This document shows positions 43,301 to 52,730 of a DNA stretch of 64,000 nucleotides, in pieces. The notes beneath the pieces were generated by a model. The model did no database searches, was not told the DNA's origin, and saw only the letters and a list, made by a program, of their open reading frames with translations. Position numbers and translations under genes: made by a program. Origin of the DNA: Aedes albopictus (taxonomy: Eukaryota > Arthropoda > Insecta > Diptera > Culicidae). Every line of letters starts with the position of its first letter. Within the stretch, counting starts at the first letter, position 1. Location: assembly GCF_035046485.1 (NCBI RefSeq), contig NC_085138.1, forward strand, positions 44,365,464-44,429,463, written 5' to 3'.

Positions 43301-44824
43301 TGTGGTTCGGCCAATATTGGCTTATGGATGTCTTGTGTGGTGGCAAAAGGGTGAAGTGAGAACGGTCCAATCAAAATTAGGCCATCTCCAAAGGATGTGC
43401 TTAATGGCGATGTCTGGAGCGTTCTCTACAACTCCTACGGCAGCGCTAGAAGTTCTCTTTGACGTTGCCCCACTACACATTCATCTCAAACAAGAAGCCC
43501 TTTCTTGCACTTACCGGTTACGGGTACTCGGTCTACTAGAGGAAACTCCTGTGAACCGCAGTTCAACACACACCTCGTTGTTTCCACTTTTGGTGAATTG
43601 GGACAAAATTGTCCAAGTGATCTTACAATTGCTTGTAATTTTCCATATAGGACATTTTCCACGAAATTCCCTTCCCGGGAAGTGTGGACATCTGGTTATC
43701 TGGAAAGAAGTATTTCAGACGGCATCGTATGTTACACTGATGGCTCCCTTCTCGAAGGTCGAGCAGGTGCTGGTGTTTATTCTCGTGAGCTAAGGCTGTA
43801 TCAGTCTTATTCACTTGGTAGACACTGTACCGTTTTTCAGACCGAAATCTTTGCTCTTATGTGCGGAGTGCAATCAGCACTTCAGCAGCACGTAATGGGC
43901 AAAGTAATATACTTCTGTTCAGATAGCCAGGCTGCTATTAAAGCACTTGCTTCGGCCAACTCCAGGTCGAAGATAGTTATCGCTTGTCGAACTCAAATCG
44001 AGGAGCTGAATTCAGCAAACGCTGTTCACCTTCTATGGGTACCTGGTCATTCTTCCATCGCTGGAAATGAATTGGCTGATGAGTTAGCTCGCTCTGGAGC
44101 ATCACATGACTTCATTGGCCCTGAGCCAGCTATTCCGATATCGAAGTGTTGGATTAAGCTTCAGATTCACACCTGGGCTGTCACTCAACACAGACAATAT
44201 TGGTATAGTTTGGAGTCATGTCGTCAAACCAAATTGTATAGTGCTGAGCCATCTCTACGGGTGGCGAAATATCTAACTAATCTGTCTAAGCAGAATTGCA
44301 GCATGTTGGTTAAAGCATTGACTGGCCACTGCCGACTCAGCTATCACATGGCGAATATTCAGCAAGCTGATTCATTTGCCTGCGATAGCTGTGAATCCGA
44401 TTATGGAACTTCGTATCATTTGATATGTAACTGTCCAGTTTTCGCGCAACTGCGTTTCCGAGTATTATTCGGTAAACACTTATTAAGTGAAACTGACTTC
44501 AGAAACCTGAATCTTCAGGATATTCTGTTGTTCTTAACCCGCTGTAGTAAAGAGCTATAGGCTCTCTTTCGCTTTATGCGTTATTACAGTGCCCTTCTCA
44601 GGGCGCTGTTTGAACCCATTGTGGTACGCTTGTGCGTTAGTACCCTCTTCCAGGGTATTTTTCCTATTTCCCTACCTGTCCCTATCCCCATGCAAATCCT
44701 TTTTCCTTCCTTTTCCTCAGGTAGATGATGAAATAGGCTGTTATTTTGGCGATGGCACAAATGTCCCAAATGGAGGATAACGTGCCTCTGGAGCCGGCCT
44801 TCTGATACCCTATCAGGTTCACGA
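40350..44824 (+). mobile_element. Lian-like (LOA-type) non-LTR retrotransposon, decayed
   Basis: The element comprises a 5' leader (40350-40920), one long broken ORF with endonuclease, RT and RNase H, and a 3' untranslated region (44561-44824). No gag-like ORF1 with zinc knuckles is present; the leader has only a 65-residue frame (40535-40729). A single ORF with RNase H at the C-terminus fits LOA-clade elements such as Lian of Aedes. The flanking direct repeat of about 181 bp is exceptional in length. Confidence 0.82.
40921..44560 (+). pseudogene. Endonuclease-RT-RNase H polyprotein of the Lian-like element (broken)
   Basis: The endonuclease reads from 40921 (VRIAQINLQNKRTATINLC, VGSDANAHHIIWGSSDI, SLSDHCYIFF). 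The RT follows: KSFRPISLTSFLLKCLERIV, FLDIEGAFDNVPFDAIL, CGCPQGGVLSPLL. The catalytic box reads GFANDYLTL, so the usual FADD has Asn for the second Asp. RNase H: CYTDGSLLEG, FQTEIFAL, FCSDSQAAI, WVPGHSSIAGNELADEL. A C-terminal Cys/His stretch (CDSCESDYGTSYHLICNC) closes the protein. Breaks: in-frame TAG at 42286-42288 and 42861-42863, frameshifts near 42640 and 43610. The copy cannot make the enzyme. Confidence 0.88.
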
Positions 44825-45006
44825 AGGAGTTCACGAAGGAATCTTTGTGAGAAATTCTTAAGGAATCATTCGACAAAATGTTGAAGTAGCTATCAGGAAT
44901 TTCTTGCAAACCCCCAAAAAATCTTGGGGGAACTTTTCTTAAAATCCCAGGAAGTATTTTTGCAAAAAATCCTGAAAGTTTTTTGAAGAAATTCTAGGGA
45001 AATTCT
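44825..45006. repeat. ~181-bp direct repeat, right copy (putative target duplication)
   Basis: Near-identical to 40169-40349 (182 versus 181 bases). It follows the element's 3' end directly. The preceding TTCACGA word may reflect slippage at the 3' junction, since TTCACGAAGGAG is tandemly repeated there. Confidence 0.85.
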
Positions 45007-45165
45007 TTCAGGAATTCTCACAAGAGTTTATAGAATTTATAGGATTACTTTGAAGCCGGAATTTTTCCAAGCGTTATTCTGAAGTTTATCTACGTTTTTC
45101 TGTATTTTTTGTATTCAATTGTATGAAAACGGTAGAATATTATGCGGTATATTTTTTATGGACAT

Positions 45166-45540
45166 CCTAGGTCATCCAAACTGTTCTTGAGTTTGGATCC
45201 TAAAGTCTACGGGTGTAACGGTAACTTGTTTCATTATACAAAGCTGCGATTTGTAATCTATCATGTCCAGTAAGTCTCCTGAAAGGTAAATAGGCACTAT
45301 CAGATCAGTCGGGATAATTATCCTTATCCTAGGACATCCAAACTGTTCTTGAGCTTGGATCCGAAAGTCTACGGGTGAACAGTGACTTCTTTCATTATAC
45401 AAAGCTACGATCATGTCCAGTTAGTCTTCTGAAAGTTCAATAGGCAGTATCAGCTCAGTCAGGATATCCTAGGTCATCCAAACTGTTCTTGAGTTTAGAT
45501 ACTAAAATCTACGGGTGTAAAAGTAACTTATTTCACAGGT
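45166..45540. repeat. ~160-bp tandem repeat, 2-3 units
   Basis: Units start with CCTAGGTCATCCAAACTGTT at 45166, 45328 (GGACATCC variant) and 45468, and share AAAGTCTACGGGTG, TTTCATTATACAAAGCT and ATCATGTCCAGT words. Spacing is 162 and 140 bases, so one unit is shortened. Non-coding. Confidence 0.82.
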
Positions 45541-45599
45541 TTGGGCGTGGCAAGGCGTTCAAAATGTACAAAAGTGATCGGACAGTGGCACGCGTGTGG

Positions 45600-46375
45600 C
45601 ACGGATCTCATCAGATTATGCTATGCTATTATTTATGGTGGAAACACATAAAGTTTTTCTTGTAGATTTTATGGACTTCATTATAGAACAGTTTAGATGA
45701 TCGTGAATGTCCCAAAGTTTTATAATAAAAAAGTAGACTTCAGATTGCTCCAGTAACTGCGGCTGATTATGCAGCGTTACTCAGTATAACAGATATGAAT
45801 ACAGTTACGGGTGTAGACCTGCAGCTCTGAACTCCAAGGTAGTTTGGATGACCTGGAATATCCCTGTAGTGCCTCCAAATGACATTTAAGATTTCAGAAG
45901 CTTAGCGAATCCCAGCAGGTTATGAAATACTATTATTTATGGCGAAAGCACATAAAGTTATTCTTGTGTAGATTTGCAGGACTTCATTATAGAATAGTTT
46001 GGACGAACCTGAATGTCCCAAAGGTTAATAATAAAAAAGTAGACTTCAGATTGGTCCAGTTACTACGGATAAATATGCAACGTTACTCAGTATAAAAGAT
46101 ATGGCTGTTGTTACGAGTGTAGACCTGAAGTTCTGAACTCATAGATAGTTTGGCTGACCTGGAATATCTTTGTAGTGTCTCTGAATGACATTTGAGATTT
46201 CAAGAGCTTCGCGGACCCCATCAGATTATACAATACTATTATATTTGGTGAAAACACATAAAATTATTCTTGTTGATTTGAAGGACTTCATTATAGAACA
46301 GTCTGGACGACACTAGATGTCCCAAAGGTTTATAATAAGCAAGTCTGTTATGCAGCGTTCCTCAGTATAACATAC
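45600..46375. repeat. ~305-bp tandem repeat, about 2.5 units
   Basis: GACTTCATTATAGAA recurs at 45674, 45980 and 46284 (spacing 306 and 304). Other shared words are AAACACATAAAGTT, GTAGACTTCAGATTG and GCGTTACTCAGTATAA. Non-coding; the units differ by scattered substitutions and the last is truncated. Confidence 0.82.
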
Positions 46376-46379
46376 ATGG

Positions 46380-46660
46380 ACCCGCTGAGACACTATTGAG
46401 GCACCCTTTAACGCCTCTGAGACCTCTTGGTACCCCTTGAAATGCCCCTGAGACCCGCTGGAACTCAACTAGAGCTCCTCGACATTCTTTAAAGCGCCAA
46501 TGAGGCTTTATTCTCTGGAGCCGGCCTTCTGATACCTGAGGCTTCCTGAAATATCATAAAGACTCCCTGAAACGCTCCTGAGACCTCCTGGTTTCCTCAC
46601 TGAGACGCCTTGAGACCCCCTGAAATGTCCCTGCTACCTCCCTTTACTATCTCCTATAAA
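46380..46660. repeat. CCTGAGACC-type degenerate array, block 1
   Basis: Short diverged units of the form CCCCTGAGACC and CCTTGAAACGCC. Within it, 46513-46536 exactly repeats 24 bases of the 3' end of the Lian-like element (44786-44809), which is foreign to the array. Confidence 0.75.
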
Positions 46661-47699
46661 CGCTCCCTGGCCACCGTTGCTATAGTTTCCATCATTATCA
46701 CATCTTCTTATGCATTATTTTGGGTCTGAGTAGATGTTCCTCTTTTTAAGCAGGGTGCAAAAAAGGTGCATCAATTAAAAGTGCATAAAAATAACCTACA
46801 TTAAAAGAAGTTCTAGTGTAAATGTACATATATGGATGGTAATTGAAGCTAGAAGAATAAAAAGAAATTTCCTTTTATTATTTACTACATATACTTTGAT
46901 AGGTAGTTTCAAATATCCTTTGAAGCCAGAGCTAAAACAGGAAATTCCTCGTAAGAAAGCGTTATAAAGATAAAACAAAGACCCAAGCACTGTGACCGGT
47001 TAGAACCAATAATTACTTTGACGATGAATAATGAGCAGAGAAAAAATCTGACAAATTCCACTCCAGATCCCAACTTTGAGATAACGAATTGCCTGGAGCT
47101 GGCAATTTCTCAATTCAATCATGCAAATAACCTGAGACTCTGTGGGCCCACTGACTGACTGCGACTGGAACCGAAACAAGTAGCACCGGAACCTTTTCCC
47201 TTTGAAATCTGCGAGGGTGATCAGTAGGAGCAGCAACAGCAGCAGCAGCAGCAGCAGCAGCACCAGACTTGCATCTTTCTTGATTTTCGACACAAGAACA
47301 GGTATGTAAATTAGAGTGCAACCAAGCCAAGCGACCGAACAACTTGGTTGAGCGGAGATGTTGGAGGTTGCTTCTCAATCACGGAGCACGACGATGGCGA
47401 TGCGCGATGGGAGGAAGATTTATTCTCCTCGCACTACATTAATTCCGCATAAATCAAGCAATTATTTCATTTTTCAACGTCATTTTGTTTAACGAAATTT
47501 GACATTATGAGGTCTTTATTATCGATATGGAGCTCGCTTGCCACGAACGGATCGTATGGTTTGAAGCTACTACCAGGCAGCCAACGTAATTACAGAGTCC
47601 GCGTTCGCATAAATTCCCAGACTTACTATGGTTTGCTTGAGACGGTTTGCAGAGGGATGAACTGTTTGATGCATCCATAGTATACATCAACATCAAGTG
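46661..47699. other. Unassigned DNA with a (CAG)n microsatellite
   Basis: An interrupted CAG run at about 47230-47262 produces poly-Leu and poly-Ala stretches in overlapping minus frames (47000-47378). I see no domain that supports a gene. The rest is AT-rich and unrecognised. Confidence 0.45.
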
Positions 47700-47805
47700 A
47701 AACAAAAATGAGCTATCTTGATCATTGGGCCGCCATCTTGGATTTTGAGTCGTCATTCTGGATATTTTGGTCGCACATATTTGGACTCCGAACAACTTCT
47801 CAATA
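47700..47805 (-). repeat. AAGATGG-type repeat, part before nested TIR element
   Basis: GGGCCGCCATCTTGGATTTT and following words are the reverse complement of the 19975-20375 repeat. The repeat resumes at 49209 after the TIR element. Confidence 0.7.
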
Positions 47806-48029
47806 CACTCAAACCTCCATTTAGGTCGAATCCATTCAGGTAAAATATATTTAGGTCCATCAATTTAGGTAACATTATCTAAATGGAATCTGATTCTGTT
47901 CATAGCAGTTTTAGATTAGGGATAAGGTTGGTTTGAGGGAATTGAGTTGCAAGTGGAGTTAAGGGGAGTTAAGGGGAGTTGAGAGCCGAAATGTATTTTC
48001 AGAAATTGTAAGTCCACGTAACCCCTTTC

Positions 48030-48300
48030 AAAATCCCCTGTTACAACCCTGAGACCCTCAGAAACCCCCGAAACCGCCTACGTAACGCCTGAGTAACACC
48101 TCTGAAACTCGCCAAAAATCATCTGAAGCTGTTCGAAATGCCTTCGAAATCCCCTTAAAACCCCCTTGGACTCCATGTAACGCACCTGACACCCTTCGAA
48201 ATTCCCCGAAACACCCCTGAAGTCCCCCCCCCCTCCCGGTGTAACGCCTCTGACACCCGCCCCCCTCCTGAAACTCCCATTAAATCCCTCTGAAACCCGG
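48030..48300. repeat. CCTGAGACC-type degenerate array, block 2
   Basis: Units such as CCCTGAGACCCTCAGAAACC and CCTCTGACACCC with long C-runs. It lies between the left end of the TIR element and the foldback. Confidence 0.7.
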
Positions 48301-49055
48301 CGCACAGTGGAAAAAAAATAGGTATAAAACGCGAATAAATTCAATATCTTTGCTCGGAGTGGATGGATTTGAATGAATTTTTGACACAAACTGCAAAAAT
48401 CTCTACAGTTTTAGATAAGGAGGGTGTCATTCACCGCACGATGCTGGAAATCAGTAAATTTAGCTCGTTTTACCCCACTCTCTCTATCATACACCTTTTT
48501 GAGTGTGAAGAATTAGCATTAAGTTAAAATTCACAAATACAAAGAAATTAAAAAAAAAAAACTTTTTGAGAAAATCCTCATCTATTCCCGATTGGCGCGC
48601 AAAATAAATGACTTATTTAACTCGTATTTGTGTAAAAACTTCCATGGTATCGGCAATTTAACATAGGGTTGGTCCTGCTCTAATCGATTGCGTTCCATTC
48701 TGGGCGGAGATACATGTGAAATTTCAAAGAAATAGGGGATATCGGGGTTATTTGAAGATATTTAAATTTTTAAAGCCGTTCGGTGAGCCAAATCAGCTCC
48801 ATTCGATACTACGGACGACTTAAAAAAACATTTATTTTGCACTTCAGAAATTTTCGAAAAAGGTGAAAAAGGGAGAGAGTGAGGTAAAACGAGCTAAATA
48901 CATTGACTTCTAGCATCGTGCAGCGAATGACACGTTCCTAATCTGAAACTATAGAGAATTTCGTAGATTGTGTCAAAAATTCAATCAAATCCATTCACTC
49001 CGAGCAGAGATATTGAATTTATTCGCGTTTTATACCTATTTTTTCCCATTGTGCG
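48301..49055. mobile_element. Foldback element with ~190-bp arms
   Basis: The left arm starts CGCACAGTGGAAAAAAAATA; the right arm ends with the mirrored TATTTTTTCCCATTGTGCG. Further mirrored words are AAAACGCGAATAAATTCAAT, CACGATGCT, AAAACGAGCTAAAT and CTCTCTC. The arms are about 190 bases each with moderate divergence, around an interior of about 350 bases without coding capacity. Confidence 0.82.
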
Positions 49056-49208
49056 GCGTGGCACCTTTTAAATCTCCAGGTCACTCGTCCTTCTTAAACT
49101 TCATTGCAATCTTCAAATAAATTTAGCTAATGAACTGAATCTATCTATTTAGGTAAAAACTCTATTTAGGCAGTCCCGAGTCGTTACCTCAATGGAGGTT
49201 TTGGTGTA

Positions 49209-49365
49209 CCAAATATATCCATATTGCATGGTTTTAAAACCAATAACTCCTTAAAACAGCCGCCATGTGGAATTGTGGGCCGCCATCTTGAATATTATGG
49301 CTGTCATTTTCAGACCCCGGACATTTTATCTGCACTAAACATACCTTTATTGCATGATTCCATGT
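49209..49365 (-). repeat. AAGATGG-type repeat, part after nested TIR element
   Basis: ATATTGCATGG, CTCCTTAAAACAGCCGCCAT and GGGCCGCCATCTTGAATAT are the reverse complement of the 19975-20375 units. It continues 47700-47805. Confidence 0.7.
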
Positions 49366-49744
49366 AACCTCAGGGTCTCATCAAGGGATTCCAGGGAGCT
49401 TCAGGATGTTCCAAGACATTTCAGTGGCATTTCATGGAGGACCCATGGGCTCTCAGGCAGGGTGATACCAGGAGGACAAAAAAATGTTTCAAGGAGGTCC
49501 CAGGGAGTTTCATGGAGGATACCAGGAGAACTCAGGGCCATTTTTGGAGGTCCCAGGGGGTTCAAGGAGCTTTAAGGAGTCTCAGGGATTCCAGGGGAGC
49601 ACCTGCAGATCCCAAGAGATCCCAGGGGGATTTTAGGAGGCCTCATGGACACTTCAAAGGCTGTCACGGAGTTCCAGCGGGTTTCTAGAGGCGCTTCAGG
49701 GGGATCAGGACTGTAACAAGAGGTTTCAAGAGTATACCAGGAGA
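49366..49744 (-). repeat. CCTGAGACC-type array, block 3 (reverse orientation)
   Basis: Units read CAGGGAGTTTCATGGAGG and GGGGGTTCAAGGAGC, the reverse complement of the other blocks. Open frames of 73-84 residues here follow the repeat. Confidence 0.75.
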
Positions 49745-49918
49745 TTTCAGGGTCGACGTAAAAACTTGAAGCATTTGAAAGCAAAGTGCATTCAATTGAC
49801 ATGAGTGATGTAGAGATGAATTAATGAAGAAATTACCACTAATTTGGTGGGATTCGAACCCACGTCTTCGTATCACAAGTCCAGCGCTTTAACCATCTAA
49901 GCCACATAACAAGTAATG
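49745..49918 (-). mobile_element. tRNA-derived SINE, minus copy of an inverted pair
   Basis: Read on the minus strand: TGGCTTAGATGGTTAAAGCG (A-box region), GGACTTGTGATAC (anticodon-like loop), GTGGGTTCGAATCCCACC (B box), then a body with TAATTTCTTCATTAATTCAT and GCACTTTGCTTTC, ending TTTTTACGTCGA. A degraded sister lies head-to-head at 49975-50155. The tRNA fold is incomplete, so it is not a functional tRNA gene. Confidence 0.7.
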
Positions 49919-49974
49919 GTTCTACTTTAAGTTAGGTCTACCTTTTACAACTGGATTTCTCCGTCGGCTCTTAG

Positions 49975-50155
49975 ATGTCAATCACCTGCACTCTTGCGGC
50001 CAACAAATATCGTGTAGGACCAGCGATATGGAATAGTGGATTCGAATTCCACCAAAAAAAAAAAACTGGTAATTATTTCATAAATTTATCTCTCAATTTG
50101 TCAGTTAAACGCACTTTGCCTTTAATTGTTTCATTTTCTTACGTCTATTTTACAC
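49975..50155 (+). mobile_element. tRNA-derived SINE, plus copy of an inverted pair
   Basis: The B box is degraded (GTGGATTCGAATTCCACC at 50037), followed by an A-run and the same body as the minus copy (GGTAATTATTTCATAAATTT, GCACTTTGCCTTT, TTTTCTTACGTCTA). The head region is diverged. Confidence 0.62.
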
Positions 50156-50199
50156 ATACTAGCCGACTGGTAGAGCAGGAAATGGGCTATTTATTACAT

Positions 50200-50760
50200 G
50201 ACCCCAGGATTTCTTCAAAAGGGGTCCTGGGGAGTTTCAGGAGTACCAAGAGATCCAAGGGCGTTTCCAAGGGGTCCCAGGGTGTGAGAGGTGGTACGAG
50301 GAGGTCTCAGAGGCGTTTGAGGAAGTCTCGGGGTGTTCTCAAGGGGCTCAGGGAGTCTCAGAGACGTTTCAAGGGATTTCAAGAAGGCTCCAGGGGGACC
50401 TCAGGTGGCTCCAAGGGGTTTCAGGATCTACTGGTAGCCCCTGAAGAATCCTAAAACATCTCAGAGACCCCTGAGTCAATCTGAAACATCCCTGGAACTC
50501 TGTCAAACATTTTGAAGCGTCCATGAGGCCACATGAAACCTCTAAGACCCCTTGAAGCACCTCAGCGGCTTCATGATACCCCTTGAACCCCCTGGGACCC
50601 TCTTGACATGCCCCTTTGATCTCCTGGGATCTTTTTGAAACATGTGTGAGATCTACTGGTACTACTTGAAACCCTCTGAAACGCCCCTGAAACTCCTTGA
50701 AACGCCCCTGAGACTCTCTGGAACTTTCCTGGAACTCCCTGAGACCCTTTGAAGCGTCTC
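50200..50760. repeat. CCTGAGACC-type array, block 4 with internal orientation switch
   Basis: From 50200 to about 50425 the units read GGGGTCTCAGAGGCGTTT-like (reverse orientation). From about 50426 onward they read CCCCTGAAACTCCTTGAAAC-like (forward). The switch makes the block a large imperfect inverted repeat. Confidence 0.72.
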
Positions 50761-50869
50761 AACCAAACAAACATTGTAGCCGTGCAACAGATAAACCGCT
50801 CTTAAATCAAGTTGTTTTTAGCTAAATAAGCTATTATTCAGCTTTCATTGTCAGTTGAGAAAGCACCAC

Positions 50870-51013
50870 ATTGAACCTCCCTGCGAGCCCATGAAACGGC
50901 CCTGAGAATCCCTAAGATGCCTTGAACCTTTCGAACCTCTCTGGGACCCCTTAAAACGTGTCTGACACCTCCCACAACTCTCCCTAAACCCTGAGACCTC
51001 CTAAAGTACCCTG
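50870..51013. repeat. CCTGAGACC-type array, block 5
   Basis: Forward-oriented units (CCCTGAGAATCCC, CTGAGACCTCC) leading up to the RTE insertion, whose 8-bp target duplication starts at 51014. Confidence 0.7.
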
Positions 51014-51021
51014 AGATTCAT
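51014..51021. repeat. Target duplication of the truncated RTE copy, left (AGATTCAT)
   Basis: AGATTCAT recurs at 51607-51614. Confidence 0.75.
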
Positions 51022-51606
51022 ACTTACCTAACCGGTCAGATTAAGGCCGGAGTGTTCTCTGCTGTACGTAGGAGTCGTCTCCAGTCTACTCGGTCCATGG
51101 CTGTGTGTCTCCAGTTCCGCACTCTGTGAAGGGTCCGCAGATCGTCCTCCACTTGATCGACCCACCTAGCTCGTGGCACATCACGTCGTCTTGTACCAGT
51201 CGGAAGACTCTCGAGAACCATTTTATTCGGGTTGCTATTCGACATCCTGATGACGTGACCCGCCCACCGTAGCCTCCCGATTTTCGCGGTATGGACGATG
51301 GATGGCAGCTGATACAGCTCATGGTTCATTCGCATTCTCCAAGTTCCGTCATCCATCTGCACTCCGCCGTAGATGGTACGCAACACCTTCCGTTCAAAAA
51401 CTCCAAGGGAGCGTTGGTCCTCTGCTCGTAGGGTCCATGCTTCGTGCCCATAGAGGACTACCGGTATAATCAGCGTTTTGAAGATAGTCAACTTCGTGTG
51501 ACGGTGAGCTTTGTTCGATCGTAGAGTTCTGCGAAGTCCAAAGTATGCTCGATTTCCTGCCACAATGCGTCTCTGAATTTCTCTGCTGGTGCAGTTGCTG
51601 ACCCTT
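51022..51606 (-). pseudogene. 5'-truncated RTE-type non-LTR copy (C-terminal part)
   Basis: About 190 codons on the minus strand encode the same C-terminal region as 33780-34343: TSREIQRRIVAGNRAYFGLR, VVLYGHEAWTLRAEDQRSLG, KIGRLRWAGHVIRMS and RRLLRTAENTPALI, ending at a stop at 51036. The short 3' tail (GGTTAGGTAAGTAT) resembles the tail of the other copy. It entered the CCTGAGACC array, with an 8-bp duplication on both sides. The coding part has no internal stop; it carries no catalytic RT motifs. Confidence 0.85.
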
Positions 51607-51614
51607 AGATTCAT
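51607..51614. repeat. Target duplication of the truncated RTE copy, right (AGATTCAT)
   Basis: Partner of 51014-51021; the array resumes after it. Confidence 0.75.
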
Positions 51615-52135
51615 GGAACTCCCTGAAACGCCCATGAGATACTTTGAAGTGTCCCTGAGACCTTCTGGTGTCCTTTGAAACCCCCTGGGTTCCCGTTGGC
51701 ACGTCCTTGAAATGACCTTTGATCCTATTTGGAACGACCCTGGGCCTTATGGTACCCTCTGAAATCCCCTGAAATGTCAACATCTCTGAGACTCTCTGGA
51801 ACTTCTATGGAACCACCTGAACTTTTTGAAGCGTCCCTGAGCTCCTTAAGGCCTCCTGCCATCCCCTGTAGTGCCCCTGAGACCCATTTAGCGTCCTTGG
51901 GCCCCCAGAAAACCCCCGGAAACTCTCTGAAACGCCCCTGAGACCCATTAAGAACCACTGAGACCCCCTGGAATCCCCCAAACCACCTGGGATGACCCTG
52001 AGACTCCCTTATACGTCTCTGAGTTATCATGTGACCACCTGAAACCCCCTGAAACCCTCTGAAACGCTCCTGAGATCTCCTAGTACCTCTCTGAAGGCAC
52101 CATAAACGCTCGTGATACTCCCTGAAATGCCCCTG
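51615..52135. repeat. CCTGAGACC-type array, block 6
   Basis: Forward-oriented degenerate units (CCCTGAGACTCCC, CTGAAACGCCCCTGAGACCC). Open frames on both strands follow the repeat. Confidence 0.75.
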
Positions 52136-52146
52136 AGATCCTTTCA
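52136..52146. repeat. SINE target duplication, left (AGATCCTTTCA)
   Basis: The 11-mer recurs at 52413-52423 directly after the AAG tail of the SINE. Confidence 0.82.
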
Positions 52147-52412
52147 GGGGTCTCCAGTTAGTCTAGAGGTTAAGGCTATGGATCGCCAATCCGGAGACGG
52201 CGGGTTCGATTCCCGTTCCAGTCGGGAAAAATTTCTCGACTCCCTGGGCATAGTGTATCATTGTTCTTGCCTCACAATATACAAATTCATGCAATGGCAG
52301 GCAAAGAAAGCCCTTCAATTTATAACTGTGGAAGTGCTCAAAGAACACTAAGTTGAAGCGAGGCAGGCCAAGTCCCACTGGGGACGTAGAGCCATAAAGA
52401 AGAAGAAGAAGA
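52147..52412 (+). mobile_element. tRNA-derived SINE with (AAG)n tail
   Basis: The tRNA-like head has TAGTCTAGAGGTTAAGGCTA (A-box region), a GGATCGCCAATCC arm with a possible GCC anticodon, and GGGTTCGATTCCCG (B box). The body shares AACTGTGGAAGTGCTCAAAG and AACACTAAGTTGAAGCGAGG with 54682-54907 and, more distantly, with 36966-37249. The tail is AAGAAGAAGAAGAAG. A perfect 11-bp duplication frames it. Confidence 0.87.
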
Positions 52413-52423
52413 AGATCCTTTCA
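52413..52423. repeat. SINE target duplication, right (AGATCCTTTCA)
   Basis: Partner of 52136-52146; the array continues afterwards. Confidence 0.82.
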
Positions 52424-52730
52424 AGTGTCTTGAAGCTCCCTGGAACCACCTGAAACTTGTAGAAACATTTCCTAAAACCCTGTCAGACCCCCTTGAAAGC
52501 CACTGAAAACCTTTTGAAACCGTCTGAGATGACCCTGAGGTCCCCTGAAACACCCCTGAGGCTTCCTGGGACGTGCTAAACCCCCGTGACTCCATTGAAA
52601 CGCCCATGAGATCTTCTTACAGCCCCCCGAAACCACCATAAACGTCCGTGAAACTTCCTGGAACGTACCTGAGACCTTTTGAAGCGTACCTTAGGTCCCT
52701 TGGAACCCCCTGAGGAATCCCACCAGGCGA
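52424..52730. repeat. CCTGAGACC-type array, block 7
   Basis: Last block of this array (CCCTGAGGTCCCCTGAAACA-type units) before unassigned DNA. Confidence 0.72.

Larger units (their letters stand above)
47806..49206. mobile_element. TA-flanked TIR element (CACTCAAACCTCCATTTAGG)
   Basis: The left end CACTCAAACCTCCATTTAGG and the right end read inwards, CACCAAAACCTCCATTGAGG, are flanked by TA (47804-47805, 49207-49208). AAGATGG-type repeat lies on both outer sides, supporting the boundaries. Inside are a CCTGAGACC block (48030-48300) and a long-arm foldback (48301-49055). No transposase was seen. An orphan end of the same family is at 19709-19725. Confidence 0.76.

Noticed and set aside
47000..47378. 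Minus frames with poly-Leu and poly-Ala that could suggest a signal peptide
   Set aside because: Produced by an interrupted CAG microsatellite; the two frames overlap each other.
49818..49918. Functional tRNA gene
   Set aside because: The B box is good, but the anticodon stem does not pair and a SINE body follows; a sister copy lies nearby.
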